Part shown: positions 5,660 through 6,457 of the stretch, one piece after another
Position numbering within the stretch: the stretch's first letter is position 1
Layout: each line of letters starts with the position of its first letter
Assembly (NCBI GenBank): GCA_902478455.1
Contig: CABSLJ010000142.1
Span: 1 to 6,457, forward strand
Direction of reading: 5' to 3'
From: an uncultured Oscillospiraceae bacterium
Lineage (GTDB): Bacteria; Bacillota; Clostridia; Oscillospirales; Acutalibacteraceae
Length of the DNA stretch: 6,457 nt
Made by a program: the position numbers and the translations under genes
The notes under the pieces: generated by a model
What the model was told of the DNA's origin: nothing
Database searches by the model: none
Seen by the model: only the letters and a program-made list of their open reading frames with translations

Positions 5660-5691
5660 AAAAAACGGCATGGCGGAAAGCCATGCCGTTT
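5660..5691 (-). terminator. Intrinsic terminator of rpmB
   Basis: On the minus strand, AAACGGCATGGC pairs perfectly with GCCATGCCGTTT (5691-5680 with 5674-5663), 12 bp around a five-base loop. It runs into six T residues (5665-5660), three of them part of the stem. It lies 45 bases beyond the rpmB stop and is a strong, typical terminator. Confidence 0.93.
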
Positions 5692-5736
5692 CTCAAAACC
5701 AATGATGTTGGGTTCCGTATGCGCGCCGGTAAAACG

Positions 5737-5925
5737 TTAGACGGCTCTGGTCACTTTGCCGGAACGCAGGCAGCGGGTGCAGGCGTAAATACGCTTCGGG
5801 GAACCGTTCACAACTGCTCTCACGCGTTTGATATTGGGCTTCCAAGTCCTGTTCGAGCGTCTGTGAGAATGGGAAACCTTTATGCCGAAAGCAACATCCT
5901 TGCCACAAACATCGCACTTTGCCAT
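5737..5925 (-). CDS. rpmB: Ribosomal protein L28 (bL28), zinc-binding form
   Basis: A 62-residue structural protein of the large ribosomal subunit, encoded on the minus strand. The N-terminus MAKCDVCGKDVAFGIKVSHS and the middle HRRSNRTWKPNIKRVR are standard bL28 sequence. Two CxxC pairs, C4/C7 and C49/C52, show the zinc-containing variant. Length matches the usual 61-64 residues of Gram-positive L28. The start is the ATG at 5925-5923, behind AAGGAGGTG (5941-5933 on the minus strand); upstream in-frame Met codons give extra residues not found in L28. The gene is monocistronic: its own promoter is upstream, its terminator is at 5660-5691, and both neighbours are on the other strand. In many Firmicutes rpmB is a single gene near the asp23 (alkaline-shock) locus; what follows here is different. 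Identification is certain. Confidence 0.98.
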   Translation of the reverse strand: MAKCDVCGKDVAFGIKVSHSHRRSNRTWKPNIKRVRAVVNGSPKRIYACTRCLRSGKVTRAV

Positions 5926-5968
5926 GAGTCTGCACCTCCTTCTAAAGCGCTGGTGATACAACAGTGCT

Positions 5969-5997
5969 ATATTATCAGATTTCCGGGCGAAATGCAA
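5969..5997 (-). promoter_or_regulatory. Probable promoter of rpmB
   Basis: On the minus strand, TTGCAT (5997-5992) and TAATAT (5974-5969) are 17 bases apart; an overlapping GATAAT (5976-5971) is a better -10 match at 15-base spacing. The leader to the L28 start would be about 36 bases. The match is moderate, but no better candidate lies upstream of the gene. Confidence 0.6.
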
Positions 5998-6056
5998 GCA
6001 TTTTTTTGTTTTGCCGCAGATTCTGGGCAAAATATCCCGCGAGAAAAGGATCGTGC

Positions 6057-6085
6057 TTGTAATTTTTGGGCGCAGGCTTTATAAT
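6057..6085 (+). promoter_or_regulatory. Sigma-A promoter of the M50 protease gene
   Basis: TTGTAA (6057-6062) and a perfect TATAAT (6080-6085) are 17 bases apart. Transcription would begin near 6092, leaving about 20 bases before the ATG at 6113. It diverges from the rpmB promoter; about 60 bases separate the two -35 boxes. Confidence 0.85.
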
Positions 6086-6112
6086 ACTTAGAGTAAAAGG
6101 AGTGAAGCATGC

Positions 6113-6457
6113 ATGTGGTTTCTGAACGCAGGCAGTGTTCAAGAGGTCTTGATCGGCATATTGTCCATGCTGGTCATCATTTTCGCCGTTCTGCCCCTGC
6201 ACGAATTCGCCCACGGCTGGGTGGCCTACAAACTGGGGGACAGCACGGCAAAATACAACGGCCGTCTTACGCTCAATCCCGTTGCGCACATCGATCCCCT
6301 GGGCGCGCTGGCGCTGATTCTGTTCCGTTTCGGCTGGGCCAAGCCGGTTCCGGTCAACGCGCGCAATTTTAAAAATCCCAAGGCCGGAATGGCGGTCACC
6401 GCCCTGGCCGGTCCGGTTTCCAATCTGCTGGCGGCGCTCGTCGGCGCGCTGCTTTAT
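6113..6457 (+). CDS. Site-2-type (M50) membrane metalloprotease, N-terminal part
   Basis: The first 115 residues of an M50 family intramembrane zinc protease; the 3' end lies beyond the window. Seen directly: a hydrophobic first membrane segment (about 12-29), the zinc-binding HExxH motif as HEFAH (30-34), the family stretch LTLNPVAHIDPLG (52-64), GWAKPVPVN (74-82), and a second membrane segment beginning at AGPVSNLLAALVGALLY (99-115). The later NPDG-type motif that supplies the third zinc ligand is not yet reached. This is the compact form without a PDZ domain so far, common in Clostridia, often near scpA/scpB; its substrate is unknown. The start is chosen because it is the only in-frame ATG after a stop at 6089-6091. 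An ATG at 6109 is nearer the AAGGAG site (6097-6102) but out of frame, so the chosen start has a ten-base spacing. Confidence 0.93.
   Translation, partial: MWFLNAGSVQEVLIGILSMLVIIFAVLPLHEFAHGWVAYKLGDSTAKYNGRLTLNPVAHIDPLGALALILFRFGWAKPVPVNARNFKNPKAGMAVTALAGPVSNLLAALVGALLY

Noticed and set aside
4898..5671. A 257-codon minus-strand frame opposite plsY
   Set aside because: It is antisense to a certain gene, runs through the bidirectional terminator, and has no recognisable motif.
5990..6007. AAATGC / GCATTT followed by T-run as a plus-strand terminator
   Set aside because: The stem has at most five or six AT-rich pairs with a tiny loop, and no plus-strand gene lies just upstream. The T-run is better explained as the region upstream of the rpmB promoter.
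5683..6084. A 133-codon plus-strand frame over rpmB
   Set aside because: It is antisense to L28, crosses both divergent promoter regions and has no ribosome binding site.
6109..6372. An 87-codon plus frame from the ATG at 6109
   Set aside because: The other frame, from 6113, encodes an M50 protease with HEFAH. The 6109 product is low-complexity shadow sequence.

Overview
The window reads as a chromosomal housekeeping stretch from a Gram-positive, fairly GC-rich Clostridia-type bacterium, most like the Oscillospirales/Ruminococcaceae side of that class. The grounds are strong AGGAGG-type ribosome binding sites, sigma-A promoters with TATAAT boxes, many intrinsic terminators, a Firmicutes-type Pgi, zinc-binding L32 and L28, and the clostridial order PDZ/radical SAM/DUF512 protein, Der, PlsY. 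This placement is inferred from family knowledge and was not checked by any search. No transposon, phage gene, CRISPR array, tRNA or rRNA was seen.

Layout. (1) Positions 1-985: the 3' part of pgi (glucose-6-phosphate isomerase), followed by a small P-loop protein of unknown function, closed by a terminator near 1008-1035. (2) 1088-1939: a consensus promoter drives a DUF177/YceD-family gene and rpmF (ribosomal protein L32), closed by two tandem terminators. (3) 1940-5566: a GC-rich leader with dyads, then the PDZ/radical SAM/DUF512 protein, der (double-GTPase ribosome assembly factor) and plsY (acyl-phosphate:glycerol-3-phosphate acyltransferase), ending at a bidirectional terminator. (4) 5567-5736: a non-coding convergent interval dense in inverted repeats, including two terminators that work on the minus strand. 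(5) 5737-5925, minus strand: rpmB (ribosomal protein L28). (6) Diverging from it, an M50 site-2-type membrane metalloprotease starts at 6113 and runs off the end.

The common theme is ribosome biogenesis (YceD-family protein, L32, Der, L28) with membrane phospholipid synthesis (PlsY) and glycolysis (Pgi) alongside. Two genes have no settled function: the 138-residue P-loop protein and the radical SAM protein. They are the best candidates for new biology. No clear undescribed multi-gene system is visible. The most interesting non-coding piece is the dyad-rich interval between plsY and rpmB.
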